Below are positions 16,617-24,780 of a stretch of 57,625 nt of DNA, piece by piece. The notes beneath the pieces were generated by a model that was not told where the DNA came from, did no database searches, and worked only from the letters and a program-made list of their open reading frames with translations. This stretch comes from Acetobacter lambici (GTDB lineage Bacteria; Pseudomonadota; Alphaproteobacteria; Acetobacterales; Acetobacteraceae), in assembly GCF_011516885.1 (NCBI RefSeq), contig NZ_WOTD01000016.1, positions 1-57,625 of the forward strand, written 5' to 3'. Made by a program: the position numbers and the translations under genes. Each line of letters opens with the position of its first letter. Position 1 is the stretch's first letter.

Positions 16617-17577
16617 GCACCCTCGGGTCTAGAAAGAGGTAGGCTGCATCCACCAAGGCGTTGGCCAGCACCACAAATACCGCGGAATACATGACCGTTG
16701 CCATAATAAGGGGCAGATCAAGGCTGTTCAGCGCCTGATAGGTCAAGCGGCCAACACCGGGTAGACCAAATACGACTTCCGTCAGCAAAGCGCCTCCTCC
16801 CACAAGCTGGGCAAAATCCATGCCAAAGAGGGAGACAAATGTGATCAGTGCCGTGCGCAGGCCATGGCGGAGCAGCACGCGGGTGGGAGAGAGCCCTTTG
16901 GCGCGGGCGGTGCGTATGAAGTCTTCCCCCATAATGGCCACAAGGTCTGCGCGTAAAATCCGGCTGTAAATACCAACAAACATGACCGCGAGCACGCACC
17001 ACGGAATAACCAGCGCCAAAAACCAGCCACTCGGGCTTTGGCTGAATGGCACATAGCCCAGCCCCGGCACCCAGGAGAACAGCCATGTATCATGGTAACG
17101 GTTCTGGGTGATCAGGTTGACAACCTGACCAAGCCAGAAAACGGGGATGGAAATCCCAACCAGTCCCAGAATCATAAGTCCACGGTCAATCCATGAATCT
17201 TTGAACGCGGCGGCAATAACCCCCATGGCAATGGACAGAACCACCCATATGATAGCAGCACCGGTTACGAGGGAGAGGGTAACAGGGGCTGCCCGCATGA
17301 TCTCTGGCACGACCAGTTCACCACGGTTGGCATAGCTTGCCAGATCACGCGTGATGAACAGTTTTTTCATCATAATGGCGTATTGCACGGGCAGGGGGCG
17401 GTCAAAACCATATTCTTTGCGGACTTTTTCCATGGTCTGGGGGGCTGCGTTGCGGCCTGCAATGCGTGCGGTCGGGTCGGCTCCGGGAGTTGCAAAAAAA
17501 ACCGTAAACACCAGAGCGGAAATGCCGAAGAGAACAAAAACCGTCTGACCCAGACGGCGCAGGAGGGGCATGATCAT
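16603..17577 (-). CDS. dppB: Peptide-type ABC transporter permease, DppB-type
   Basis: Inner-membrane permease of 324 residues with six predicted membrane segments. The N-terminus (LLRRLGQTVFVLFGISALVF) and the EAA-type cytoplasmic loop (RTARAKGLSPTRVLLRHGLR) are typical of DppB/OppB. ATG 17577 has AAAGGACGG upstream; ATG 17571 is an alternative. It follows dppC after 15 bases. Confidence 0.9.
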   Translation of the reverse strand: MIMPLLRRLGQTVFVLFGISALVFTVFFATPGADPTARIAGRNAAPQTMEKVRKEYGFDRPLPVQYAIMMKKLFITRDLASYANRGELVVPEIMRAAPVTLSLVTGAAIIWVVLSIAMGVIAAAFKDSWIDRGLMILGLVGISIPVFWLGQVVNLITQNRYHDTWLFSWVPGLGYVPFSQSPSGWFLALVIPWCVLAVMFVGIYSRILRADLVAIMGEDFIRTARAKGLSPTRVLLRHGLRTALITFVSLFGMDFAQLVGGGALLTEVVFGLPGVGRLTYQALNSLDLPLIMATVMYSAVFVVLANALVDAAYLFLDPRVRDVG

Positions 17578-17592
17578 GGTCTGTCCGTCCTT

Positions 17593-18603
17593 TCATTCCC
17601 GCCGGGATGTGTCGCGCACGTCCAGCGCGTCGCGTAGTCCGTCGCCCAGAATGTTCAGGGCGAGCACAACAGCCACAATAGCCAGGCCGGGGGCAATGGC
17701 GACCATGGGGCGGGTGTATATCAGCCCTTCACCATCAAGGATGATTGTCCCCCATGATGCAGCAGGTGCCTGCACCCCAATGGAGAGAAAGGACAGCGCA
17801 CTTTCCGCCAGAAGCGCCATAGCCATGAGCAATGGCCCCATAACGACCAGCGTTGTGCTGACATTGGGCAGAATATCACGCAGCACAATTCGCCAGCGGG
17901 GCACCCCCAGGCATTTGGCTGCTGTTACAAATTCGGCTTGACGCAGCGCAATAACCCGCCCACGCACTGGGCGTGCGGCATAGGGTACATAGACCAGTGC
18001 GATAATCACAATGGGAATAAGCAGGTTATCGGCCTCTATGACAAACGGCCCAATCCGCAGGCCCGAGGTGATTGTGACAATGGAGAGCGATATGGCGAAC
18101 AGGTAAACCGGCACCGCCCACATAATATCCATCAGCCGGGATAGAACCATGTCTGTTATACCGCCAAAAAAACCGGCGCTAATGCCCACCACCCCGGCCA
18201 TGACAAGGCACAGGACCGCAGCACTGAAGGAAATAAGCAGTGAGTTCCGCCCCCCGTAGAGCAGGCGGGCCATAATGTCGCGCCCCTGACTGTCCGCCCC
18301 CAGCAGGTAGGTGGTGCTGCCTGTTGGCCCAATGGGGCTAAGCCCCAGATGCAGCGGGTTGTCGTTGGGCTGCATAATGTCTGTTTCCTGCCCGTTCAGC
18401 ACAATGGTGCCTGCTACGTTGGAGACAAACGGGTCGGTATGGGCAATGTGGTGAGCATAAAACGGCGCGCACAGGCATGCCAGAACAATAAGGGCGAGAA
18501 CAGCAAAAGAGGCAAGTGCGGAGCGGTTGCGTAGTAACGACCGGAGCGCGCTTGCCCATGGTCCGGCAGAAGGTCTGGGCGTGTCGGACGGCTTTGTCAT
18601 CAT
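17593..18603 (-). CDS. dppC: Peptide-type ABC transporter permease, DppC-type
   Basis: First gene of the transporter operon, 336 residues from ATG 18603 (ATG 18600 equally possible; a TTG at 18618 is less likely). The leading cytoplasmic segment, first membrane helix (ASFAVLALIVLACLCAPFY), a long periplasmic loop with LLGADSQGRDIMARLLYGGR and the EAA loop (TAAKCLGVPRWRIVLRDILP) are the DppC/OppC pattern. No gene for a periplasmic binding protein adjoins the operon, which is unusual; it may be encoded elsewhere. Confidence 0.9.
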   Translation of the reverse strand: MMTKPSDTPRPSAGPWASALRSLLRNRSALASFAVLALIVLACLCAPFYAHHIAHTDPFVSNVAGTIVLNGQETDIMQPNDNPLHLGLSPIGPTGSTTYLLGADSQGRDIMARLLYGGRNSLLISFSAAVLCLVMAGVVGISAGFFGGITDMVLSRLMDIMWAVPVYLFAISLSIVTITSGLRIGPFVIEADNLLIPIVIIALVYVPYAARPVRGRVIALRQAEFVTAAKCLGVPRWRIVLRDILPNVSTTLVVMGPLLMAMALLAESALSFLSIGVQAPAASWGTIILDGEGLIYTRPMVAIAPGLAIVAVVLALNILGDGLRDALDVRDTSRRE

Positions 18604-18673
18604 GCCTGCGATTATCAAGTCATCAAGAGTGCAAAGTCACCTTGCGGTGCTGCGTAGGGCGGACACTGGCGGC

Positions 18674-20482
18674 TTACTCAGCCGATAATGCTTCACGCTT
18701 CATTTCCAGTTCAAGCCACTGTTCTTCACATTCTGCCAGTCTTGCCTCGATTTTCCCCAGTTCTGCAGAGTGCCGGTCAAACGCCTTGGGGTCCTTGCTG
18801 TAAAGGTCGGGGTTGGCCATGCTGGCGCGGTGTGTGGTGGCCTTGGTCTCCAGCTTTTCCATTTCCAGTGGCAGGTTGTCCAGCGCATACTGGTCTTTGT
18901 AACTCAGCTTGCGGGTCGCCTGTCTGACGGGTTGTTCCCGGGGCTTTGCGGGTTCGGATACAGGGACAACAGGTGATGTTTCCAGCGGTTGCAGGTTCCG
19001 CTGGACCAGCATGTCGCTATAGCCCCCTGCGTATTCAACCCACGCGCCCGCGCCTTCGGCCGCCAGAACGGACGTGGCTATGCGGTCCAGAAAGTCACGG
19101 TCATGGCTAACCAGAAGGACCGTGCCGGGGTAGGTGCTGAGCATATCTTGCAAAATGTCTAGCGTTTCCAGATCCAGATCGTTGGTCGGTTCATCCAGAA
19201 TAAGCAGGTTGGACGGCTTGGCCAGCGCACAGGCCAGCATCAGGCGGCCACGCTCCCCACCAGACAGGACGCTAACAGGTGTGCGCGCCTGTTCCGGGCG
19301 GAACAGAAAATCCTTCATGTAGCCAATAACATGGCGTTTTTCGTCCCCGATCTGCACCATGTCGCCCCCACCATCGGTCAGGGTTTCGGCCAGTGTGCGC
19401 TCGGGGTTAAGGGAGCGGCGCTGCTGGTCCAGCGTGACCATGCTCAGCGATGGGCCGAGGGTAATGGTGCCGCTGTCGGGCTGGTCGCCCCCGGTCAGCA
19501 GGCGCAGCAGGGTTGTTTTGCCCGCACCGTTGGCCCCCACAACGCCCAGTCGGTCCCCGCGCAGGACGCGCAGGTTCAGGTTATGAATAACGCATTTGTC
19601 GCCCCATGCTTTGTTCACATCCTCTGCCACAGCCACAAGACGGCTGGAGGTGGAGGCGGACTGAGCGTTCAGGGTTACGGTGCCCGGTGCACGCACGGCG
19701 TCTTTTCGGGCGGTGCGCAGAGCGGCCAGTTCGCGCACGCGGCGCACGTTGCGCTTGCGGCGGGCTGTTACGCCGTAGCGCATCCAGTCTTCTTCCCGCG
19801 CGATCTGGCGGTCCAGTTTGTGCGCGTCACGCTCCTCCTGTTCCAGCACTTCCTCGCGCCAGGATTCAAAGCGGTCAAACCCTTCATCCAGCCTGCGGGT
19901 GATGCCCCGGTCCAGCCAGACAACGGAGCGAGACAGGGTGGAAAGCAGCCGCCGGTCATGGCTGATCATGATCATGGCCGAGCCAAGGCTAAGCAACTCG
20001 CGCTCAAGCCATTCAATGGTTGGCATGTCCAGATGGTTGGTTGGTTCGTCCAGCAACAGTATGTCGGGTGCGGCGGCCAGCACGCCTGCAATGGCGCAAC
20101 GCCGTGTTTCCCCCCCCGAGAGGTGGGCTGTGCTTTCCTCGCCCGTCAGGCCCAGAGCGTCCAGCATGGGGCCGGTGCGCCATTCCATGTTGGGGTCGGC
20201 AATCTGGGCGGCAACATAATCGGCCGTTGTGGCAAATGCGCTCAGGTCGGGTTCTTGCGGCAGGTAGCGCAGGGATGCGCCGGGCTGGAGGAACACACTG
20301 CCCGCATCAGGCTGGATAATGCCTGCCGCGATTTTGAGCAGGGTGGATTTGCCAGATCCGTTACGTCCGACCAGACAGACGCGCTCCCCCTTGCCAACAG
20401 CAAATCCCGCGCCGTCTAGGAGCGGCTTGCCGCCAAGGGTTAGGGTAATATCCTGCAAATGAAGTAGGGGGGGGAGCGCCAT
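18674..20482 (-). CDS. uup: Uup-type ABC-F family ATPase
   Basis: A 602-residue soluble protein with two ABC cassettes and no membrane segments. The first has Walker A GRNGSGKS (39-46) and LSGGETRRCAIAGVL; the second has GANGAGKT near 315 and LSGGERGRLMLACAL with DEPTNDLD. About 80 residues at the C-terminus are rich in Glu, Leu and Lys and include LEMEKLETKATTHRASM, fitting the DNA-binding coiled coil of Uup. ABC-F proteins act on ribosomes or, for Uup, on transposon excision and ribosome function. It lies 70 bases upstream of dppC in the same direction and may share transcripts by chance. Confidence 0.88.
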   Translation of the reverse strand: MALPPLLHLQDITLTLGGKPLLDGAGFAVGKGERVCLVGRNGSGKSTLLKIAAGIIQPDAGSVFLQPGASLRYLPQEPDLSAFATTADYVAAQIADPNMEWRTGPMLDALGLTGEESTAHLSGGETRRCAIAGVLAAAPDILLLDEPTNHLDMPTIEWLERELLSLGSAMIMISHDRRLLSTLSRSVVWLDRGITRRLDEGFDRFESWREEVLEQEERDAHKLDRQIAREEDWMRYGVTARRKRNVRRVRELAALRTARKDAVRAPGTVTLNAQSASTSSRLVAVAEDVNKAWGDKCVIHNLNLRVLRGDRLGVVGANGAGKTTLLRLLTGGDQPDSGTITLGPSLSMVTLDQQRRSLNPERTLAETLTDGGGDMVQIGDEKRHVIGYMKDFLFRPEQARTPVSVLSGGERGRLMLACALAKPSNLLILDEPTNDLDLETLDILQDMLSTYPGTVLLVSHDRDFLDRIATSVLAAEGAGAWVEYAGGYSDMLVQRNLQPLETSPVVPVSEPAKPREQPVRQATRKLSYKDQYALDNLPLEMEKLETKATTHRASMANPDLYSKDPKAFDRHSAELGKIEARLAECEEQWLELEMKREALSAE

Positions 20483-20545
20483 AACAGATTGAGCCGTTCC
20501 AGAATAAAGTCGATCAAGGTTTCTGGCAGCTTTTTACCCAACAGA

Positions 20546-21295
20546 TCAGGTCTGAGCTACACCCATACTGCTTACGGCCTGATAGGTGGCAACGGCAAGG
20601 GTTAAGGGGTCAAACGGTTTGGTAATAACAAAGCAGGGTTCCAGTTTTTCGCCCGTCAGCAGTCTTTCGGGGTAGGCGGTTACGTAAATGACTGGAACTT
20701 TGAATGTTGCTGTAATTTCTGCCACTGCGGCCATGCCATCCCCCCCGGGTCCGAGGTTGATGTCCGCCAGAATAAGCCCGGGGCGGGTTTGTGCGGCCAG
20801 TTGGACGGCATCGGCCTGCGTGTGGGCAACGCCTGCAACCTTGTGACCACACTGCATGACCAGAAGTTCGATATCCATGGCAATAATCGGCTCGTCCTCA
20901 ATAATCAGGACCGATGTCTGCACGCCTTTGTGGAGCTGCTTCTGGGCGGCTTCCAGCTCCTGCGCCGCATGGTCGTTGGGCAGGCCAATAATGCGGGCTG
21001 CGGTCTCCACGTTAATTTCTTCCAGCGTGGTCAGCAGCAGCAACTGCCGCTGTACGGGGGAAAGGCCTGGCCCTTGCGTGCTTCTATGCGTTTCGTCCAT
21101 GCCATAAAGGCGCGAGATTGCCTGATAGAGCTGGAGCAGGGGCGTAAACCCTTCCGCCGGAGGTTGTGATGTCAGCCCCCTCAGGCTTTGTGCCACCAGC
21201 AGATCGCCCTCCGGCTGGTTGCCAGTCAGGGCGCGTGCATAACGTCTGCCATAAGGGAGAGCCCGGATCAGCCCGTCACGCAGTGACTCTGACAT
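20546..21295 (-). CDS. phyR: PhyR, general stress response anti-anti-sigma regulator
   Basis: PhyR, when phosphorylated, sequesters NepR and so frees the EcfG sigma factor. This 249-residue protein has the characteristic reversed architecture: a sigma-like domain at 1-120 (LLVAQSLRGLTSQ, LSPVQRQLLLLTTLEEINVE, AARIIGLP) and a C-terminal receiver at 127-249 with Glu133/Asp134, phospho-acceptor Asp178 (LILADINLG) and Lys226 (VITKPFDP). Start at ATG 21295 has AAGGAGA eight bases upstream; the frame stays open further up without homology. It is transcribed divergently from the first ECF sigma gene. Confidence 0.93.
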   Translation of the reverse strand: MSESLRDGLIRALPYGRRYARALTGNQPEGDLLVAQSLRGLTSQPPAEGFTPLLQLYQAISRLYGMDETHRSTQGPGLSPVQRQLLLLTTLEEINVETAARIIGLPNDHAAQELEAAQKQLHKGVQTSVLIIEDEPIIAMDIELLVMQCGHKVAGVAHTQADAVQLAAQTRPGLILADINLGPGGDGMAAVAEITATFKVPVIYVTAYPERLLTGEKLEPCFVITKPFDPLTLAVATYQAVSSMGVAQT

Positions 21296-21416
21296 GACAA
21301 ATCTCCTTATGATTAGGTCATGATAAAAACATACGGTAAGGCAATGATGCCACGGAGCGGCGTTTGCCGAAAGGGGATGAAGCCTGATTAACACACCAAA
21401 TCCCGATCATGAGGAC

Positions 21417-21917
21417 GTGCGCCCCACCTTTAGGGGGGAATTGCTCGCACTTTTGCCGTCTTTGCGCGGCTTTGCCCGCTTTTTGGCGCGCGACCCCACC
21501 ATGGCTGATGATCTGGTGCAGGAGACTGTTCTGCGCGCATTGGACCGTATGGCGCAGTATGAGGCGGGCAGTAGCCTCAAGGCGTGGTGCTTTACCATCT
21601 TGCGCAATCTTTTTCTTGAACAGCGGCGGCGCGGCAAAAAAGAGCGTGAGGTGCTGGCCCATTACGAGCAACAGCCCCCCTTGCGCGCGGCCTCTGCCGC
21701 CGATGGGCGGCAGGAAGTGCATGAACTGGAGGTTCTGCTCTGGCAGTTGAGCCCTCTGCTGCGTGAGGCTCTGGTGCTGATTGGTGCGCAGGGCATGACC
21801 TATGTGGAGGCAGCCGAAATTTGCGAGGTGGATGTTGGCACTATCAAGGCGCGCGTGTCCCGCGCCAGAACCATGCTGCACAAACTGGCCCAGCAGCAGG
21901 CGGGGGAGGGCGGGTAA
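21417..21917 (+). CDS. ECF sigma factor next to phyR (EcfG-like)
   Basis: A 166-residue ECF sigma factor. Region 2 reads LLPSLRGFARFLARDPTMA then DDLVQETVLRALDRM; region 4 reads LSPLLREALVLIGAQGMTYVE and CEVDVGTIKARVSRARTML. There is no ATG: the most likely start is GTG 21417, though the open frame reaches back to about 21381, where CTG 21384 has AAGGGG seven bases upstream. Placement opposite phyR suggests it belongs to the general stress response, but the neighbour at 22031 is directly coupled to nepR. Which of the two is the true EcfG is unclear. Confidence 0.85.
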   Translation: MRPTFRGELLALLPSLRGFARFLARDPTMADDLVQETVLRALDRMAQYEAGSSLKAWCFTILRNLFLEQRRRGKKEREVLAHYEQQPPLRAASAADGRQEVHELEVLLWQLSPLLREALVLIGAQGMTYVEAAEICEVDVGTIKARVSRARTMLHKLAQQQAGEGG

Positions 21918-22030
21918 CCTTGGATGGGGCGCGCTCTCGTTTTCGTGATTACAAAAAATGCACCTCCATGTAACCTTGCCGGGGTCTTGTTCATTGCTCC
22001 CTTAAACGGAAGAAGAGCGGAGTAAAAACA

Positions 22031-22627
22031 ATGACAGCCTCGTTATTCCACGATCAGGTCATCGCCATCCTGCCCAAGCTGCGCGTGCAGGCATTGGCCC
22101 TGACCCGCAACCGCACCGCCGCTGAGGATCTGGTGCAGGATGCTGTATGCAACGCGCTGGCCGCTCAGCAGAGTTTTATCCCCGGCACCAATTTTGGCGC
22201 ATGGATGCACCGTATCCTGCGCAACCGCTTTATTTCCGACTTACGCAAAAAGCGTGAAACCACGGATATTGATGATGCGCCCCAGTCCATGCTGGCCGTG
22301 GCCGCCCGGCATGATGACCGGCTTGCCCTGATGGAGCTGGATGCAGCACTTGCACGGCTGCCAGACGACCAGCGGGAAGCTTTGGTGCTGGGGGTTCTTG
22401 AAGGAATGAGCTATCAGGAACTCGCGGACATGTCCGGCTGCGCGGTTGGTACGGCCAAAAGCAGGGTTTTCCGTGCCCGGCGTCAGCTTGAAGCTTGGTT
22501 AACTGGAGAAGAATCCGTGTCCGAGGCGGCTGGTCGTAAAAAAAGCGGACGTGTGCACACAAACGCTGCAAAAACCATTGGTGCCGCGCGCCCGGAGTCC
22601 TCTAGCATGAACGCTGCTGTAGTCTGA
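22031..22627 (+). CDS. ECF sigma factor coupled to nepR (EcfG candidate)
   Basis: A 198-residue ECF sigma factor. Region 2 is LTRNRTAAEDLVQDAVCNAL, region 4 LARLPDDQREALVLGVLEGMS and SGCAVGTAKSRVFRARRQLEAW. A 35-residue C-terminal tail rich in Ser, Ala and Lys has no counterpart in typical EcfG. ATG 22031 has AGAAGAGCGGAG upstream. nepR follows two bases after its stop, the arrangement seen for sigma/anti-sigma pairs in alphaproteobacterial stress loci. The 113 bases upstream hold no clear GGAAC-type stress promoter. Confidence 0.87.
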   Translation: MTASLFHDQVIAILPKLRVQALALTRNRTAAEDLVQDAVCNALAAQQSFIPGTNFGAWMHRILRNRFISDLRKKRETTDIDDAPQSMLAVAARHDDRLALMELDAALARLPDDQREALVLGVLEGMSYQELADMSGCAVGTAKSRVFRARRQLEAWLTGEESVSEAAGRKKSGRVHTNAAKTIGAARPESSSMNAAVV

Positions 22628-22629
22628 AC

Positions 22630-22905
22630 ATGGCGCACGCTGAGCTTGAAAGATGCAGGTCTGTCGGGGATGAATTGCCCGCCCCGCATGCAGCGGCGTC
22701 AGACAAACAATGGCAGGATCCTAGGTTCGGAATGGGAAAGAGTATGGACGGCGCTCCCCCCCGCAAAGGCAGGCAGTCTCGGGATCAGGCTTTTGATGTT
22801 TGGCTGAAGCGTGGCCTGCACCAGCTTTTTGATGACGTTGTGAATGAACCTGTGCCCGAAGAGCTTTTAAAGCTGATTGAGGAAGACCGGAGCAAGCAGG
22901 ACTGA
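22630..22905 (+). CDS. nepR: NepR anti-sigma factor
   Basis: NepR binds and silences EcfG until PhyR-P displaces it. The protein (up to 91 residues) carries the NepR core near its C-terminus, AFDVWLKRGLHQLFDDVVNE then PVPEELLKLIEED, matching the family's two helices around the NEPVP turn. The N-terminal 50 residues are unconserved; ATG 22744, preceded by GGGAAAG, would give a 53-residue protein closer to the usual size, so the start is uncertain. It lies two bases after the sigma gene and six before the kinase gene, suggesting one operon. Confidence 0.84.
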   Translation: MAHAELERCRSVGDELPAPHAAASDKQWQDPRFGMGKSMDGAPPRKGRQSRDQAFDVWLKRGLHQLFDDVVNEPVPEELLKLIEEDRSKQD

Positions 22906-22910
22906 GCCGT

Positions 22911-24680
22911 TTGTCTGTATTTTCCCCGGTGGGGCAGGTCATCCGGCGTCTTGGCGGCCTGCTTATGTCCGGTTTGGGGCGGGTGTTTATCACCACAAGT
23001 GCTCGCATGCGGGTGCTGATCTGCCTGTCGGGCATTCCCGTTCTGAGCATTGGCGCCGTTCTCGCCCTTCGTAATTATCAGGAAGTCAGGGTCGGCAGTG
23101 CGCAGCGCGCCGTTGCGGCCATTATGCGGCTGGACCAGCAGTTCCGGCACGATACAGACCGCCTGCGCAGTGCGCTCGAAACAATCGGCAACATGGACCT
23201 GACACACGACCAGATCGTGCATGCGCTCAGGCTGGCTGAAACAATTAGCGGGCAGCGATACTGCTTTTTGGCTGTGCTGGATGAAAAAGGGCAAAAACTC
23301 GATTCTGTCTCCCCCTCCGGTCGCTCCTGCGCGGAAGTCGGGACCTTAACCCCACCTGCGCGCATTAACGCCACGGTCATGGAGGCCGTACAAAAAAGTG
23401 GTGGTGGGGAAGATAACGGAGCATTTTTGCGCATCACCGTTCCTGCTGCTTTTTTGGCCGAGCCGGAAGCACACGGTTATCTGGTTGGCATACTGCAAAT
23501 TTCGCGCACACGCGCCTATCTGGGCGGAGCCTCGGGGTGGGAGGCCTTTTCCGATGACACAAACCCCGTTCAGGCATGGCTTCTCATGCATGATGGGGAG
23601 CTTTTTCCCGTCTGCACCAACTGTAACTGGGAGCAGCCCCCACCGGACCTGGTGTTCCGGTTGAAGGAAAAGCTCGAAAAAAGCGATCGGTCCGTTGTGT
23701 CCCTTCCGTCCATGCAGGGAGGGTACGCGCTGGGGGGGATTGGCGGTGGGGCGGATATTTTTGTTTCAACCCAGCGCACCCCCATAGAGGCCGATGCCCT
23801 GCGGGCTATGGTGTTCCAGATTGCGGCGCTGCTGTTCCTGCTTGCTGCTGGTCTGGTCGGGGTTACGCTGGCTGCTAATATCGTGCTGGTCTGGCCCTTG
23901 CGGCGGCTGACATATTCCGTGCGTAAATGGCAGATGGAGGGGGTGTTTGACGGGCGTGTCACCCGCACCATGCCGCTTGAACTCCAACGTCTGGGGCAGG
24001 CATTCACACGTGCGACCCAGCGCTTGTCCCGGCATGAGGCAAGGCTGAAGAAGGCCATGGCGCATCAGGAACTTCTGATGAAGGAAATTCACCACCGGGT
24101 GAAGAATAACCTCCAGATCGTCGCGTCTCTTTTAAATCTTCAGGCCAACCAGATCGCCCACCCGGAGGTCAAGGCGGAGTTTGCTCTGGCGCGGGACCGA
24201 ATCCGTGCGTTGGCAACGCTGCACCGCACGCTTTATGCGGAAGACTCTCTGACCAGTCTGAATATGGCTGTATTCCTAAAAGATTTGTGTGAGCAGACCT
24301 TCCATGTCGCGGGGGAGGCGGATGCAGGGCGCATCAGCCTACAGGTGGAGTCAGACAGTTTCTGGATGGACCCGGATCAGGCTGTGCCGCTGGCGTTGAT
24401 CGTGACCGAGGTCGTTACAAACTCGATCAAATATGCATTTCCCGACGGCCGGATGGGCGTTATTCATGTGCGCCTGACAAAAAATGGTAATCTGGTCACG
24501 CTGAGTGTTGGCGATAATGGCATCGGCTGCTCGTTCGACCCGGCCTCTGGCACGCAGGGGATCGGGCTTAAACTTATTCACGGTTTTGCCAGACAGCTTA
24601 AGGCATCTTTGAGCTATAGCGGAAAAGACGGCGTGTTGTTCACTCTGGTCATGCACATGGATAAAGCGGAAAACCCCTGA
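22911..24680 (+). CDS. Membrane sensor histidine kinase, HisKA_2 family (PhyK-like)
   Basis: A 589-residue kinase. Membrane segment 1 is at about 34-54, a periplasmic sensor region of about 240 residues follows, and membrane segment 2 lies at about 298-328 before a HAMP-like linker. The dimerisation motif KEIHHRVKNNLQIVASLLNL with phospho-acceptor His394 identifies the HisKA_2 subfamily common in kinases that feed PhyR. The ATPase domain contains EVVTNSIKYAF (N box) and VGDNGIG. The likely start is TTG 22911; ATG 22965 would shorten it by 18 residues. Being next to nepR and phyR, it is a strong candidate for the PhyR kinase; the stimulus is unknown. Confidence 0.9.
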   Translation: MSVFSPVGQVIRRLGGLLMSGLGRVFITTSARMRVLICLSGIPVLSIGAVLALRNYQEVRVGSAQRAVAAIMRLDQQFRHDTDRLRSALETIGNMDLTHDQIVHALRLAETISGQRYCFLAVLDEKGQKLDSVSPSGRSCAEVGTLTPPARINATVMEAVQKSGGGEDNGAFLRITVPAAFLAEPEAHGYLVGILQISRTRAYLGGASGWEAFSDDTNPVQAWLLMHDGELFPVCTNCNWEQPPPDLVFRLKEKLEKSDRSVVSLPSMQGGYALGGIGGGADIFVSTQRTPIEADALRAMVFQIAALLFLLAAGLVGVTLAANIVLVWPLRRLTYSVRKWQMEGVFDGRVTRTMPLELQRLGQAFTRATQRLSRHEARLKKAMAHQELLMKEIHHRVKNNLQIVASLLNLQANQIAHPEVKAEFALARDRIRALATLHRTLYAEDSLTSLNMAVFLKDLCEQTFHVAGEADAGRISLQVESDSFWMDPDQAVPLALIVTEVVTNSIKYAFPDGRMGVIHVRLTKNGNLVTLSVGDNGIGCSFDPASGTQGIGLKLIHGFARQLKASLSYSGKDGVLFTLVMHMDKAENP

Positions 24681-24780
24681 TCCGAGGGAAGCCGCAGAAC
24701 GCTGGCATGCCTTATGCGCAGCGGGGAGTGGCGATCTAAACTGTTGCGTCCTTGGCGGAGCAGTATAAACGCTGTCTGTC

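Noticed and set aside
19331..20419. Plus-strand open frame of about 360 codons opposite uup.
   Set aside because: Antisense to both ABC cassettes of Uup; no motif or start signal.
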